DNA of 64,000 bases from JAAFHB01 sp037128295 (GCA_037128295.1 JBAXWR010000006.1:7314-71313), one strand, 5' to 3'. Positions 51,901 to 61,601 are shown, counted from the stretch's first letter. Notes: generated by a model from the sequence alone, not told the origin. Translations and numbers: made by a program.

Positions 51901-54081
51901 GTACAAATAGGTCTCCAGGTATTTAAGATATTTCTCCTTAAACATCCTGCGCTGAGCAAATGGAATAGTCTTTTCATACTCTGAATCAATGATATGCGGA
52001 TACAATAAATCCGGAATACTTTTAACAGGAAGAAATGTTGTTTGCTGTTTCAATACATTGTACAAAGCTCTCCTGAAATAGATCTGATTGTACCAATGAT
52101 CTAAATGCCCTGCCTGAAAAGCGGCATCCTGTCGGTTATCGGTAAACCCAATTACTTTTCTTTCGTTAGCAGGAGATGCCCCCAATGATGCTGTAACAAT
52201 CACATCGGTACCAGTGGCCCTACCAATTGAATTGAGTAAAAATAATTTTGAGTATTCTGTTGAGCTGCCGGCGTGTTCAGTCCGACAGGCTGGACAATAG
52301 GATAGCGGGAAGCGCATTAATGTGCCTGTTTCAATATCATCTTCATGGTACTGAGTAAAGATATTGGTTTGTGCATCCAATATCCCAAGAATTGGTTTTT
52401 TATCTTTAAAAGCAGCCTTGAGTTCCCTTCTTACCGGAGTAAGCCATTGGTCAGGTACTTTATCCAGACCCTCTTTGAACGAAGGAGAATAATAACCTGA
52501 AATTTCTTTGTTTACATCATCCTGAAATGTCCAGGGACTTGCTATATTGGTTTGTTCATCATAACGCATTCCATAATATTCCTGACCGCAAGTCCGGCAG
52601 AAATGCATCGGATATAAGGTTGTGATTCCTCTCCCGTCCTTTTCGCATGTTGGGCAGGTGGTTTCACCGAAGTCGCTCATGTAGCCACATCCTTCAATTA
52701 AACATCCTCTGAGTTCTGATCCCTGATTATAGAAAGCATGTACTTTGGGGACAAATCGTGGAACATCTTTTCCCATCGCTGAAACGACAGTACCCATCAT
52801 ACCCAATATCAAGCCAGCTTGTATTTCGAGCTTGCAATCTTCTTCGGAAGCATTCGGTCTGATTGCCTCTTTGTATTGCTGGGCCAGTTTGCCGAATTCT
52901 TTTACTTCTTTTAATGACTGCTCCAAGAAGCCAAGTATTTTTGATTTCTTCAATTCCTCACCCAATGAACGGTTGTCCATTTTTCCGGCATAAGGATAAC
53001 CCATTACTGCCTGAAAAAGAGGCAGAACAGTTGAAATATTTTCGCTGTCGAAAAATTCAAAATCTTTTTCAGTAAGGGTGAATGCGGTGGCAATAACCTC
53101 TCCATTGAACTCAATGGTTTTGTCCTCTTCTTCTACTACAACATTGGAACCTGAAAACTCTTCCCCGAAAATACGGGTAGCAAAACCAGCCACCGCATCA
53201 GCAGAACCTGTGCCATCAATATCATTTGCCATGGTGGCTGAAGTACCGATACAGAGTAACTTACCCTTTGTTTCAGTTTTTTGTTTCAATCTCCTGATCA
53301 GAAAAGCCACATCGGCACCCTGCTTGCCACTGTAAGTATGCAGTTCATCCAATACCAGAAACCGAAGGTTGCGTTTTATCTCTTCACGGAAAAGTGCCGC
53401 ATCATCGTTACGGGTAAGCAACAATTCCAACATGACATAATTGGTGATCAAAATATCCGGTGGTGTTCTTCGCATCTGCAGCCTGTCAATGATTTCAGAA
53501 CTATTCGGAATTGCATCTTCGCCAAAAACATCTTTGTATGCTCTTAATGCTTCTTCACCAGTGTGTTGTGTATCACCAGTATATAGACCAATGGTTAATC
53601 CTGAATCATTTAGTTTTTTTGCCAACTCTTCATACTGGGTGTTGGCTAAGGCATTCATTGGATAAATAATAATAGCTTTGATACCCTTTGCACCTTTTGC
53701 TGCCTGTTCGAGACAATAACTTACGATGGGCAATTCAAAACAAATGGATTTACCCGAGCCTGTACCGGTGGTGACGACCAAATTTTGCTGATTATGTGCG
53801 ACCACTACTACCGACTTTTCCTGGTGTGCATACGGTATAAAGTTGGGATAAACTTTTGAACAGGATGGGTGTAACCAACCTTTTTCAATTAATACAGCCA
53901 GGGGATCGCCAGCCTTGAACCGTTTGCTAATTTGAATAACCGGCTCCTGCCAAAGCATTTTACGTTTGTTGACACCATCTTCTACAAACGCTTTTATAAC
54001 CGGATTTTGGAATACCTGAAAAGTTTGTATATAGCTCTTATACTGTTCCTTAACTGCTTTGTAAATTTTAAAAGGGTCCAT
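48916..54081 (-). CDS. DEAD/DEAH helicase with DUF1998 region and C-terminal Vsr/DUF559-like nuclease domain (DrmA-DrmB-like fusion)
   Basis: 1721 residues. Helicase motif I is TTGTGSGKS (Lys111) and motif II is DELH in VLDELHTYSG; the C-terminal helicase half shows LIATPTMELGIDIG and QRAGRAGRSGQG. Four zinc-ribbon pairs are visible (CPTC/CRTC, CPAC, CKKC, CEDC/CPNC). Residues ~1510-1625 carry the DUF1998 Cys cluster (CATSCYNCICNFFNQRDH), the mark of DrmB-like and DruE-like proteins. The last ~80 residues (EADLYYDPKICAFIDGPDHD ... KKLGYKVIVIHHS) resemble Vsr/DUF559 PD-(D/E)XK endonucleases. It is the last gene of the operon; the methyltransferase stop is 2 bp upstream. In DISARM the helicase and DUF1998 parts are two proteins and drmC is a phospholipase-D-like nuclease, so the fusion with another nuclease is unusual. 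Confidence 0.88.
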   Translation of the reverse strand: MDPFKIYKAVKEQYKSYIQTFQVFQNPVIKAFVEDGVNKRKMLWQEPVIQISKRFKAGDPLAVLIEKGWLHPSCSKVYPNFIPYAHQEKSVVVVAHNQQNLVVTTGTGSGKSICFELPIVSYCLEQAAKGAKGIKAIIIYPMNALANTQYEELAKKLNDSGLTIGLYTGDTQHTGEEALRAYKDVFGEDAIPNSSEIIDRLQMRRTPPDILITNYVMLELLLTRNDDAALFREEIKRNLRFLVLDELHTYSGKQGADVAFLIRRLKQKTETKGKLLCIGTSATMANDIDGTGSADAVAGFATRIFGEEFSGSNVVVEEEDKTIEFNGEVIATAFTLTEKDFEFFDSENISTVLPLFQAVMGYPYAGKMDNRSLGEELKKSKILGFLEQSLKEVKEFGKLAQQYKEAIRPNASEEDCKLEIQAGLILGMMGTVVSAMGKDVPRFVPKVHAFYNQGSELRGCLIEGCGYMSDFGETTCPTCEKDGRGITTLYPMHFCRTCGQEYYGMRYDEQTNIASPWTFQDDVNKEISGYYSPSFKEGLDKVPDQWLTPVRRELKAAFKDKKPILGILDAQTNIFTQYHEDDIETGTLMRFPLSYCPACRTEHAGSSTEYSKLFLLNSIGRATGTDVIVTASLGASPANERKVIGFTDNRQDAAFQAGHLDHWYNQIYFRRALYNVLKQQTTFLPVKSIPDLLYPHIIDSEYEKTIPFAQRRMFKEKYLKYLETYLYVEIRGTKRFISINLEDVGLLEATYEALDEVIVQPELDLFSDLKNVAKPLLKDYILGFMEIFRSEMAIGHPNLIDRSTFRQQVIDFIEQKAPEKRIFEAIEDTNVGIYTNGDKDKFKYTSYTFHAFDGSRALSGWIKKCFHLDETTDIVRVIQQTRDFLLKMGYLSKQKVQFEDVYFIEPDMILIQAPKSEFKYQCKKCGSKYNWESVQSCVMPACKEPLVAATSEENFYTIQYTKPFDGRDNIVAEDHSGQVKGQDRKIKENKFKKNPPEIQFLIATPTMELGIDIGTLSSVYLRNVPPSPSNYAQRAGRAGRSGQGSIIQTFCGSGSSRGVHDQYYYNRPVEIVSGKISVPRFNLANTTLFEAHVNSLVLQTIDKKLWTQPRQFIDFSDRAELPMMKDYIEDLVDSMQRNKVSILKNIKEAFGKEIDDSNGQITWKNIRDQVDQFAYYFDTAFNKMRGDYRESLKEIEEIDTRIRTEGNKDYSLPVRRNALEKRNNNLKEGKEDFYVYRYLSQVGFLPNYAFPSKVTSVRMLHKGEEEEISRDHAIAIREFAPLNTIYYGGLKYVVQTVSKEVDPTNKFMAVVCEDCEHIEKLSTGRQIPSNCPNCGSVWESQIALSVMKFPKMRAIKRNRITADEEERLKGGYKIIHSYKPTGKAEVEEVISSDKSICRISFERSGEMNHLNLGQMIDFHKGDKGFVLDTVNLNWVPLHKIDDYLREKKMNINQMNKNVSLLTESRNDIFSIQLTEPYIGEEDVFAKTLCNALTQSICTVMNLDDNEISGFYQPISGQNGKLIIFETSEGGTGTLSTIVRDKDLLKRIAVKALDILHFDEQGNDKDGACATSCYNCICNFFNQRDHKLFDRQTVKDFLLGLAAVSSIQGSQDDNVMFDLYMQQAVSSLEKAVLRLLKEQGIKLPIEMHRIISKDGDPIAEADLYYDPKICAFIDGPDHDKDFVKLGDEKKRSKLKKLGYKVIVIHHSTIDENIKSLYESVMN

Positions 54082-54083
54082 AG

Positions 54084-57000
54084 TTATGATTTTTCGGGGT
54101 TGTTAAATAATTTTTGCTTCATCTCCTCCCTTACCCATGCAAACTCATCATACAATTGCAAAATGGTTTCCTTTGTACGGTAGCTGCCGTATTTGGCAAT
54201 ATCTTTTCGTTTTACAATGGGAAAAGTCTCAAGGATATAATCCATCTCCTCTTTTTCCAAACCATAGAGGTGGGCATAAATGGCATCTAACTCACATTGA
54301 AGTTGGAAGCGTTCTTTTTCATTCCAGATAAATGGCTCACCTATAAAACCATATTCGTTTGCAACAGGCTCTAAATCATTGGCATTGTAAGAAAGATAGA
54401 AAGCCTTTTCTTGAACCTTTTCAAGAATCGTTGGTTTAATAAGTTCATAATTAATTACAGGTAACTGCTTCAATATCCAACTATTAATATCAGTACCTCC
54501 AACGGTTTGTCTTGCAAAAAAGTCAAATGAGAAAGAATTAAAAGTACTTAATAAAAAAAGTGCATGAAAGATGTCCAATGTTTCAACAATAAACAAAGTG
54601 TTTCCCATGGGGTATCCTGGAATAATTGATGAAATCATTGTTCTCTCATCAGTGGCTCTAGCAATTCTACGATATGACAAAAACCAATTATTAGAGCCAT
54701 ATCGAGAAATTAGTTCTTCTTTGGCAAGATAATATTGTGACGTTATTTTATAGCTAGTATCTATCAAATTATTGATGCCTACTCGTTGATTTTTTAGTTC
54801 GATAAATTCACTATGACGATGATTATAATGATGTATATATTTTGCTTCATATAAAGGAAGCAAATCTTCTTGAAAAGGCTTAAACATCCATGAATCATTT
54901 GATAAATTAAAAGGAGTTCGGATTTTAACCTGCCACATATTTTTCTCTGGATAGCTTTCATTCTGAAGCACTCCCCATTTTTTATAGACTTTTTTAGCTA
55001 ATAAAAAATCTATTTTATTTCTGAACGAAGGACAAGTTTTAGAATTGGGATTGATCGCCTCAATATCATCTAAAGTAATCTGCACATAATCTTCTTGCTG
55101 ATTGGGCTCGGTTTGAAAGAACTTATACTGATTTCTACCATTCTTCCCAAAAGATACAAAAAGACAAAAACGATAACTTCTATGAACATCTGGAAATAGT
55201 GCCTTACTATTCTCAAAATCAATAACCGTGTCAAGTTTATTATTCTTAATTAAATAGAAATATAAATCTTTGTTATTGTTATCTACGATAATACCAGTTG
55301 GAAGAACATTACCTGTAGCCCCATTATGATTAATTAATCCTTCATATTGCTCTGCAAAAATCGAATATAGGTTGACTCTGCTTACCCCTGTATAAGGGAA
55401 TGCGCCTGATTCACGAAAGTAAACACTCAAACAATCGTTCCATCGCTTTGCAGAAAGATATTCCTGATATAAAACAGGGTTTGTAGTGGGCAATTCAGCC
55501 ATTAAAATTTTTCGTTCTGATTTGTTCCTTGCCAAAGCAATTTCTGGAGAACGGGAAATGAAGAACTCTTCATCTTCAAAGTTGATTTTCTCCCACGGTG
55601 GATTTCCTAACAAGCAATCAAAACCGCCTTTTTCAAACACTTCTGCAAACTCTAAATGAAAATGGAAGAAATTGTAATTTTCGGCAACCTTCAATACATT
55701 TTCAATCAGCTCTGGTTTTACCGGCTGATTTTCCCGCAGGTTTTCAAGGGTGATATTTGTAGGGTAAAGTTCCAGGTCAATTTCTGTCTTTTCTATAAAA
55801 AATGCCGAGGTCCATACATCGGCCATCAACCACTCTTTGTAATGGCGTTCCAACTTTTCCAGATAGTGGTATTCTTCCTCAGCTAAGTCAACATCGGTTA
55901 CCTCTTCCTGTTTCCGGTTATTCAATGCCTCCCTAAGTCGCAGGAGTTCATTGATTTCGTTGCGTTTAAACTGTATTCCATACTGCGCAGTTGGCTCATT
56001 AACTTTACTGAGTTGTTCAATCTGCCTCCTTACTTTTCTTTTTAATTCACTGCATACCAATTGGTTATCATTTCCTATGGCTTTATAGGCTTCTTCGGGT
56101 ATTCCTTTTTCGATCAATTCAGGTGTCGCCCCAATCAATGAGTTGCCACATTTCAGTTTATGGTCCAAAAATGTCATCGGCATATCGGGCAATGAGGCGG
56201 TAATCCACAGGGAGAATTTAGCCAATTCCAACGCCATCGGGTTTAAATCGACCCCGTAAATACAATGGAGCAAAACATCCCTTTTGGCCTCCCTCAGTTG
56301 GTCTTCGGTGGGCCGTTCTTCATCACCCTTTCGAATAAGCGAGAGTTGCTCACCCATTTTCTCCAGGGCGGCGCATAAAAAAGCACCTGAACCACAGGCG
56401 ATATCGGCTACTTTTAAAGCAAGCAGGGCTCTCTCTTTTTCTTCGATGGTGGTTTTACCTGCCAACGCATTATTGATTACCGGTACAAGGGCAGATTCGA
56501 TTAACTGGGCTACCAGGCGGCTATCGGTATAATAAGAGCCGGTTGTCTTGCGATCAGTTCCACGGTCATCCAAATAAAACTCACCTCTTTTTACTTCCCG
56601 TTTGTTAAGCGTTACAGGCCCTTTCGCCAGTTTTGGTTCGTAATCGAGCAGACTTTCATATACCGATCCCAATTCATCGATGGCCAGATTGGCATAATTG
56701 ATCCGGTTGCTCAGGTTGTCGAGTTTAAAATAACTGAGCCGGAAAATGGCATCGAGCAGGAATTTATTCTTCAGCGGCAAGCTTTTAATGGTGGTAATTT
56801 TCTTGTCGGAAAACAACTGTCCGCCAAAGGCATTGATTTTATCGCCGTTCTTAAATTCGTATCCGTTGGTTACCAGCTTAAATGTAATTTTCAACCCTTC
56901 CCACAAATCATGTTCATCATCGTGGCTGTAGTTACCCCTCTCCGCCATCTCACGCAAAGCATTCAAACTGTAGGTTCTGGCATAGATGCTGTTACGCACG

Positions 57001-57935
57001 GGCAGCCATCCCTTCTGTTCGGCAAACATCAGGAATAAAAGCCGGTAAATAATGTTTAAAATTTCGGCGTAGAAGGCTTTTACTTTTCCGCTTTGGAATT
57101 CATCGGGGTCTAAGCTTTCTGCAAACCCATTTCCCAATTTCTCAATGGCTTCGACTACCTGTTCCCGAAGCTTATTTCCAACTTTTACACCGGTTTCGCG
57201 TGATTTTTTATGAAATTTTTCCAGCAAACAATTGTCTTCCGTTTCAATAGGAATGCCTTCGTCATCGTATTCAATCTCCTGTTTACCCTGGTATTGATTC
57301 TCGATCCTTGAAGCGTGAAGGATCCTGAACAACACCCGAAACTGCTCAGAACTGGCCGTTTCGAAAATACTTTCCAAATCAAACTCCAGAAAGCCTTTGG
57401 TGATAGAGTGATAAAAATCGCGGAGTAACCTTACTTTCTTTCCGTTGATTAAAATGGCCCATTGATGATGGCTGGTATTGAGGAATTGTTGCAGGCTGTC
57501 CTGCGGACTTTTATTGCTATGTGTGCGGCTATTTTTGTCTTTAATGTCAAAATCCTGTGCCGAATGGACGATCTGTAGCAATGGCGCATATTCGCTGTCC
57601 CAACCTTTGTATGGAATTTGGTATTCGGTACCCGATTCGCTCTTCGTATTGGATGGAATGAAAATGGGATGATAACCTAACGCTTCAAGAAAGGGAATTA
57701 TCCATTTTTTCCTTAGTGCCGTATTGTCTAACTTATTGGAAATTATTTGAGTACGGTTCTCCTCCCAACGCTCGCGCAGTTTTTCAAAAGTTGAGGCAAT
57801 CACTTCATCCACTTTCTTCATTTCTGCGCCAAAGCTTTTATCTTTTACATAGTCGGCTTTTGATTCGCTTGCCAGCGACATACAAAAGTCTTCAGTAATA
57901 ATATTGCCACTTGATTTTATAAAGCTCAATGCCAT
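54084..57935 (-). CDS. Eco57I/type ISP-like adenine-N6 DNA methyltransferase (DrmMI-like)
   Basis: 1283 residues. The N-terminal ~470 residues have helical and beta parts seen in type IIG/ISP and Pgl-type enzymes (LRKKWIIPFLEALGYHP, HQWAILINGKKVRLLRDF). The catalytic domain has motif I ADIACGSGAFLCAAL (Asp511), then NPMALELAKFSLW, and motif IV GNPPWEKI (Asn778), the NPPW/Y type of N6-adenine methylases. A TaqI-C-like recognition region follows. No nuclease motif was found in this protein. It probably marks host DNA for the helicase-nuclease proteins in the same operon. Spacing: 11 bp from the SNF2 gene, 2 bp to the helicase gene. Alternative: a stand-alone type IIG modification enzyme, less likely given the neighbours. 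Confidence 0.9.
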   Translation of the reverse strand: MALSFIKSSGNIITEDFCMSLASESKADYVKDKSFGAEMKKVDEVIASTFEKLRERWEENRTQIISNKLDNTALRKKWIIPFLEALGYHPIFIPSNTKSESGTEYQIPYKGWDSEYAPLLQIVHSAQDFDIKDKNSRTHSNKSPQDSLQQFLNTSHHQWAILINGKKVRLLRDFYHSITKGFLEFDLESIFETASSEQFRVLFRILHASRIENQYQGKQEIEYDDEGIPIETEDNCLLEKFHKKSRETGVKVGNKLREQVVEAIEKLGNGFAESLDPDEFQSGKVKAFYAEILNIIYRLLFLMFAEQKGWLPVRNSIYARTYSLNALREMAERGNYSHDDEHDLWEGLKITFKLVTNGYEFKNGDKINAFGGQLFSDKKITTIKSLPLKNKFLLDAIFRLSYFKLDNLSNRINYANLAIDELGSVYESLLDYEPKLAKGPVTLNKREVKRGEFYLDDRGTDRKTTGSYYTDSRLVAQLIESALVPVINNALAGKTTIEEKERALLALKVADIACGSGAFLCAALEKMGEQLSLIRKGDEERPTEDQLREAKRDVLLHCIYGVDLNPMALELAKFSLWITASLPDMPMTFLDHKLKCGNSLIGATPELIEKGIPEEAYKAIGNDNQLVCSELKRKVRRQIEQLSKVNEPTAQYGIQFKRNEINELLRLREALNNRKQEEVTDVDLAEEEYHYLEKLERHYKEWLMADVWTSAFFIEKTEIDLELYPTNITLENLRENQPVKPELIENVLKVAENYNFFHFHLEFAEVFEKGGFDCLLGNPPWEKINFEDEEFFISRSPEIALARNKSERKILMAELPTTNPVLYQEYLSAKRWNDCLSVYFRESGAFPYTGVSRVNLYSIFAEQYEGLINHNGATGNVLPTGIIVDNNNKDLYFYLIKNNKLDTVIDFENSKALFPDVHRSYRFCLFVSFGKNGRNQYKFFQTEPNQQEDYVQITLDDIEAINPNSKTCPSFRNKIDFLLAKKVYKKWGVLQNESYPEKNMWQVKIRTPFNLSNDSWMFKPFQEDLLPLYEAKYIHHYNHRHSEFIELKNQRVGINNLIDTSYKITSQYYLAKEELISRYGSNNWFLSYRRIARATDERTMISSIIPGYPMGNTLFIVETLDIFHALFLLSTFNSFSFDFFARQTVGGTDINSWILKQLPVINYELIKPTILEKVQEKAFYLSYNANDLEPVANEYGFIGEPFIWNEKERFQLQCELDAIYAHLYGLEKEEMDYILETFPIVKRKDIAKYGSYRTKETILQLYDEFAWVREEMKQKLFNNPEKS

Positions 57936-57946
57936 TTTGGTTAGTT

Positions 57947-60796
57947 TTAAAGCGGTTGAATAATGGTTAAAGTCAATAAGTCATGTCCAGCTTCCTCAAT
58001 GTGAATAATATCATCCAGCCAGATAGGTTGTTCACGGCTTTTACTCTCTACCAGTATTTTCTTGTAAAGTTCCTGTCTTTCTTCGATGAGCTTAATCCTG
58101 CGGTCGGATATTTTTTTTTGAATCAGTTTATCCAGGTCTTTAAAGGCGAGTGCATCATTGATCTGTTCGGTAAAGTCGGCCTGTGATTGGCTACGTGTAG
58201 TCTGTGCAGGATTAAAACCGGAAACCTCGATGGCTTTCTCTGAATAACTATCTATGGCAAGTGAAATCAATTCTTCGATTACCCTTTTTTCTTTAAACCC
58301 AACTGTAAACCTTACCAAAAAATTGTAATGGTTGACGACTGAATCTACTTCATTGCTATAGAAATAGGCATTACGGCCATAAAATCCCTTATTGGTAAAG
58401 AACTCAGCCTTAACCAATTCAATTAACTTGCGCACAAACGGATGTCCGGCATCTAAGATAACAGCATCAGGATTGGTAAGTGCCAGTTCGGGATCGAAGG
58501 TTACTTTCCTGATATTATCGCCAAAGCGTTGCAGAATTAGCCTTGGGTCGTTTAATGCAATTTCGTAAAAACCTGAACCTTTATCGATCAATGCGGAATT
58601 AAACCTGGCCAATGCCGATTTAACAAAAATCAATACTTCATCCTGAGAACCTACGATTCGTTTGGTTTCCTCGATTCGTTTATCAATTTCAGGCAGTTCA
58701 ATATCCAGACTGCTATAAAAAGATTCCTCCTCAATTTTATTCTTCCGCCTTTTGTCCTCATCCATGGAAGAGAAAGATTGACGAACGGCTTTCCTGGTTT
58801 CATCTATGCCAACTGTGGAAAACAGATCGGGCAAGTTTGGATCAATCCGGTTCTTTTTACTTTTTTTTCTTTTTGAAGCTTCGTGAATGATGCTTTTTAA
58901 ATATTCTTCGTCGCCAAAATAGGCTGCAGCATAATCTCTGTCAATCTCGATGGTTTTTTGTTTTTCGAGCAATAAATCGAGAATCTCTTTGTCAAGTGAT
59001 TTATCAACCACCAGTGTACGAATACAAACTGTGGCTTTTTTCTGTCCAATCCTATCCACACGACCGTTACGTTGTTCCAACCGGTTGGGGTTCCACGGCA
59101 ATTCATAATGCACTACGTTAGAAGCAAGCCTTTGCAGGTTCAAGCCTTCGGAGATTACATCTGTCGCAATTAAAATGGCCCTTTTTGCCCTATCAAATTT
59201 TCCGAAGATCTCAGTCCTGGCATTGAGACTCATCTCGCCATGCATGATGAAAGTATCAAATTCCTTTGTTTTAAGATTCTTCTCCAAATAATCCAGGGTA
59301 TCCTTGTATTTAGTGAAAATAATAACCTTTGGGTCTTTGGCCATTAATTCGGGAAGAATATCATTCTTAAGCTTTTGCAGTTTCTCGTCATCCTTTGGCG
59401 TAAGTGTTTCTCCGAACTCAATGATCTTTTTTAGTTCAGCAATTTCATCCTGACCCAATGCTTCAAAATCCAAACGAAGTGAAGCCATTTCTTCTGAAAT
59501 ACGTTCATCGTCCGAAAACAAATCATAAACATAGTTTTCTAACGTTTCTTCTTCGCTTTCGCTCAGATTTTCAACCGAACTTTGAATAGTAGAAATTCTG
59601 TTCTGTAAGGATTTCAAAACAGCATAAGGCGAACTGATCGCCCTTTTCTGAAAGTGAATGGCCACCCAATTGGCAATATTTCTTATTTTATTGGAATCCT
59701 TTTCTTTGGCACTCTTTAAAATAAAGTCACCATAACGCTCAACGGCATCGAGGAGTTGAATAAGCTTCCCATTAATCTTTGGACTTATAATAACTTCCTT
59801 TTGGTCTCGTTTCGGGAATGGAGATTTTTTGCCTTGTTTTTCATACCATGCTTCAAGTTTTTTCCTATTCCGCTGAATTACATTGTGACGTGCTTTCACC
59901 TTATCGAATGTAATGTCGCCATTTCCATTTCTAACAACTATTTCCGGATTGATGATTTCAAGAATACTTGCAAAAGAGTCAGAGTAGCCATTGTGAGGTG
60001 TAGCTGTTAAAAACAAAAGGTTGGGAATCTTTTTCCCAAGATCTTTGATTAATTCATATCGTTTTTGTTGTTTGGCAGCTTTGACTGTGCTATGGGGCCT
60101 TGCGCTAAGATGGACTTCATCAACAAGTAGTAAGTCCCACTGTTGTTCCTGAATCTGCTGCTTAATATCAGGTGATTTTGCATAGTCAACAGAAGCGATG
60201 ACGAACTGAAAATACTGCCAGGGATTTGCACCTGCCGGCAACTCTTTTTCAAATTCTTTACGCGAAAAAGAATCAATAATCGTAGCCCTGATGTGAAAGA
60301 AATAATCAAGTGCCTCCTTCCATTGTTGTTTCAGGTTAGCCGGAGTCAGAAAGATTACTCTTTTTACCTTTCCTCTCTGTATGAGTTCGGAAATAATAAG
60401 TCCGGCTTCAATCGTTTTTCCCAAACCGACATCATCCCCAATCAACATCCTTGTATTTGGCTTTTCCAATGCCAATACCAAAGGAACCATTTGGTAATTA
60501 TAAGGTACAACCGAAGAACGATGCAAACTCAAAAAGGGAGCAGAACCGTGAATCAAATCAAATTGATAGGCTCTTAACAAAAGTCTTTGGGCAGATAGGT
60601 CACCAGGTAATTCTGAACTGATTTTCTCAAATCTTTCTTCCCTGATATTTTCGACATTTGCCAGAAATATTCTTTGGTCATTGGAATCCCCGGTTATTGG
60701 GGTAGCCACTACTTCGGTACCATCAAACTCATCAACCCGCCAAAGGCGTTTACGCATGTTGATAATGATGCCAGGTTTAATGTTAGTATCAGTCAT
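57947..60796 (-). CDS. SNF2-family helicase (DrmD-like)
   Basis: 949 residues. Motif I is LIGDDVGLGKTIEAG (Lys127), motif II is DEVH in LLLVDEVHLSAR, motif III is FLTATPHNG. The C-terminal RecA half has ATDVISEGLNLQRL and RLEQRNGRVDRIGQ, so ATPase and helicase-like translocase motifs are complete. N-terminus has a small beta domain (IINMRKRLWRVDEFDGTEVV) typical of SNF2 proteins of phage-defence systems. It is the first gene of the operon, followed 11 bp later by the methyltransferase. Drm-class proteins use it to move along DNA. It could also be called a DEVH SNF2 protein of an R-M-like system; its place next to the DUF1998 helicase argues for the DISARM type. Confidence 0.88.
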   Translation of the reverse strand: MTDTNIKPGIIINMRKRLWRVDEFDGTEVVATPITGDSNDQRIFLANVENIREERFEKISSELPGDLSAQRLLLRAYQFDLIHGSAPFLSLHRSSVVPYNYQMVPLVLALEKPNTRMLIGDDVGLGKTIEAGLIISELIQRGKVKRVIFLTPANLKQQWKEALDYFFHIRATIIDSFSRKEFEKELPAGANPWQYFQFVIASVDYAKSPDIKQQIQEQQWDLLLVDEVHLSARPHSTVKAAKQQKRYELIKDLGKKIPNLLFLTATPHNGYSDSFASILEIINPEIVVRNGNGDITFDKVKARHNVIQRNRKKLEAWYEKQGKKSPFPKRDQKEVIISPKINGKLIQLLDAVERYGDFILKSAKEKDSNKIRNIANWVAIHFQKRAISSPYAVLKSLQNRISTIQSSVENLSESEEETLENYVYDLFSDDERISEEMASLRLDFEALGQDEIAELKKIIEFGETLTPKDDEKLQKLKNDILPELMAKDPKVIIFTKYKDTLDYLEKNLKTKEFDTFIMHGEMSLNARTEIFGKFDRAKRAILIATDVISEGLNLQRLASNVVHYELPWNPNRLEQRNGRVDRIGQKKATVCIRTLVVDKSLDKEILDLLLEKQKTIEIDRDYAAAYFGDEEYLKSIIHEASKRKKSKKNRIDPNLPDLFSTVGIDETRKAVRQSFSSMDEDKRRKNKIEEESFYSSLDIELPEIDKRIEETKRIVGSQDEVLIFVKSALARFNSALIDKGSGFYEIALNDPRLILQRFGDNIRKVTFDPELALTNPDAVILDAGHPFVRKLIELVKAEFFTNKGFYGRNAYFYSNEVDSVVNHYNFLVRFTVGFKEKRVIEELISLAIDSYSEKAIEVSGFNPAQTTRSQSQADFTEQINDALAFKDLDKLIQKKISDRRIKLIEERQELYKKILVESKSREQPIWLDDIIHIEEAGHDLLTLTIIQPL

Positions 60797-60957
60797 CGTA
60801 TCTTAAAATTTTCAATTTAAACTCTTAAGTGATTGAAAATCACGATTATTCAGATTCATCTATTTCGTGGCGATTCGATTTACAATTAAAGAATCGGTAC
60901 AGAACGTCATATTACCCTTCTATTAATCTATGATGCTTTCAGTCTTATCTAAACGAA

Positions 60958-60965
60958 CAAATTTA
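60958..60965 (-). promoter_or_regulatory. Possible -7 box (TAAATTTG) of the defence operon
   Basis: Minus-strand TAAATTTG is the only match to TAnnTTTG I found upstream of the SNF2 gene; it would give a ~155-nt leader. A CAA on the plus strand (a minus-strand TTG) 23 bp further up is a poor -33 candidate, so the call is tentative. Confidence 0.25.
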
Positions 60966-61361
60966 AACTTTTTTGGGATAATTTGAAGCAATAAATTCTT
61001 CATCCATAGCTTAGCTCAAAATTCCCTCCAAATTTATTCCCAAATCACGCCAACACATTGCGGCGCAGATGGCATTTGATCTTTTAACATCATCCTGATT
61101 GCGCCGCAAGGTCTCGTGGGATGGTCCTTTTTCTACAATAATGTAACCTCTACGAGGTAGGAATTGGGATAGGAGTAAGATTTTCTTCACAATGAAACAG
61201 ATCGGTAAACACAAATTGAAAATTGGCTTTCATTATAAAATATTTAGGCAACTTCATGTTCAAAATAGCGGCTTAAGCGGCGCAGGTAGCCACCGGCTTT
61301 TTATATCATGTGACCTGCAAGTGCAGATGCTTGTTAATTTATTGGAAATGACCATTGAATC

Positions 61362-61601
61362 AGGTAAATAAGGTTGGGTTCGAAGGATAACCCGAGCTAT
61401 TAAGGTGAAGCAATGAAAAAATAAGGTTTGTTTCGATCAAAAAATATAGGTTAATCTTTCAAAATTCTGCTTATTTAAATTATGGTTTTTGTTCCAAAAT
61501 CCTGCTTATATAAAATATGCTTTCGTGTTTTCTAAAACCTTATTTTTGTTTTTTCAACCTTAATAGATATGGGATAAGATACAGCCTAACCTTATTTACT
61601 T
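61362..61601. repeat. 240-bp long inverted repeat with internal direct repeat
   Basis: Left arm 61362-61432 and right arm 61533-61601 are imperfect inverted copies: both read GTAAATAAGGTT, then CTATTAAGGT, then AAAATAAGGTTT in the same order when the right arm is taken on the minus strand. Inside are two direct copies of CAAAAT(T/C)CTGCTTAT at 61460 and 61495 (35-bp period), each followed by a similar AT-rich stretch ending in TATG. It holds no gene. Confidence 0.7.

Noticed and set aside
48916..60796. Operon as BREX or type I restriction-modification
   Set aside because: No PglZ, BrxC-like ATPase or HsdS/HsdR was found; SNF2 plus DUF1998 helicase fits DISARM-type better.
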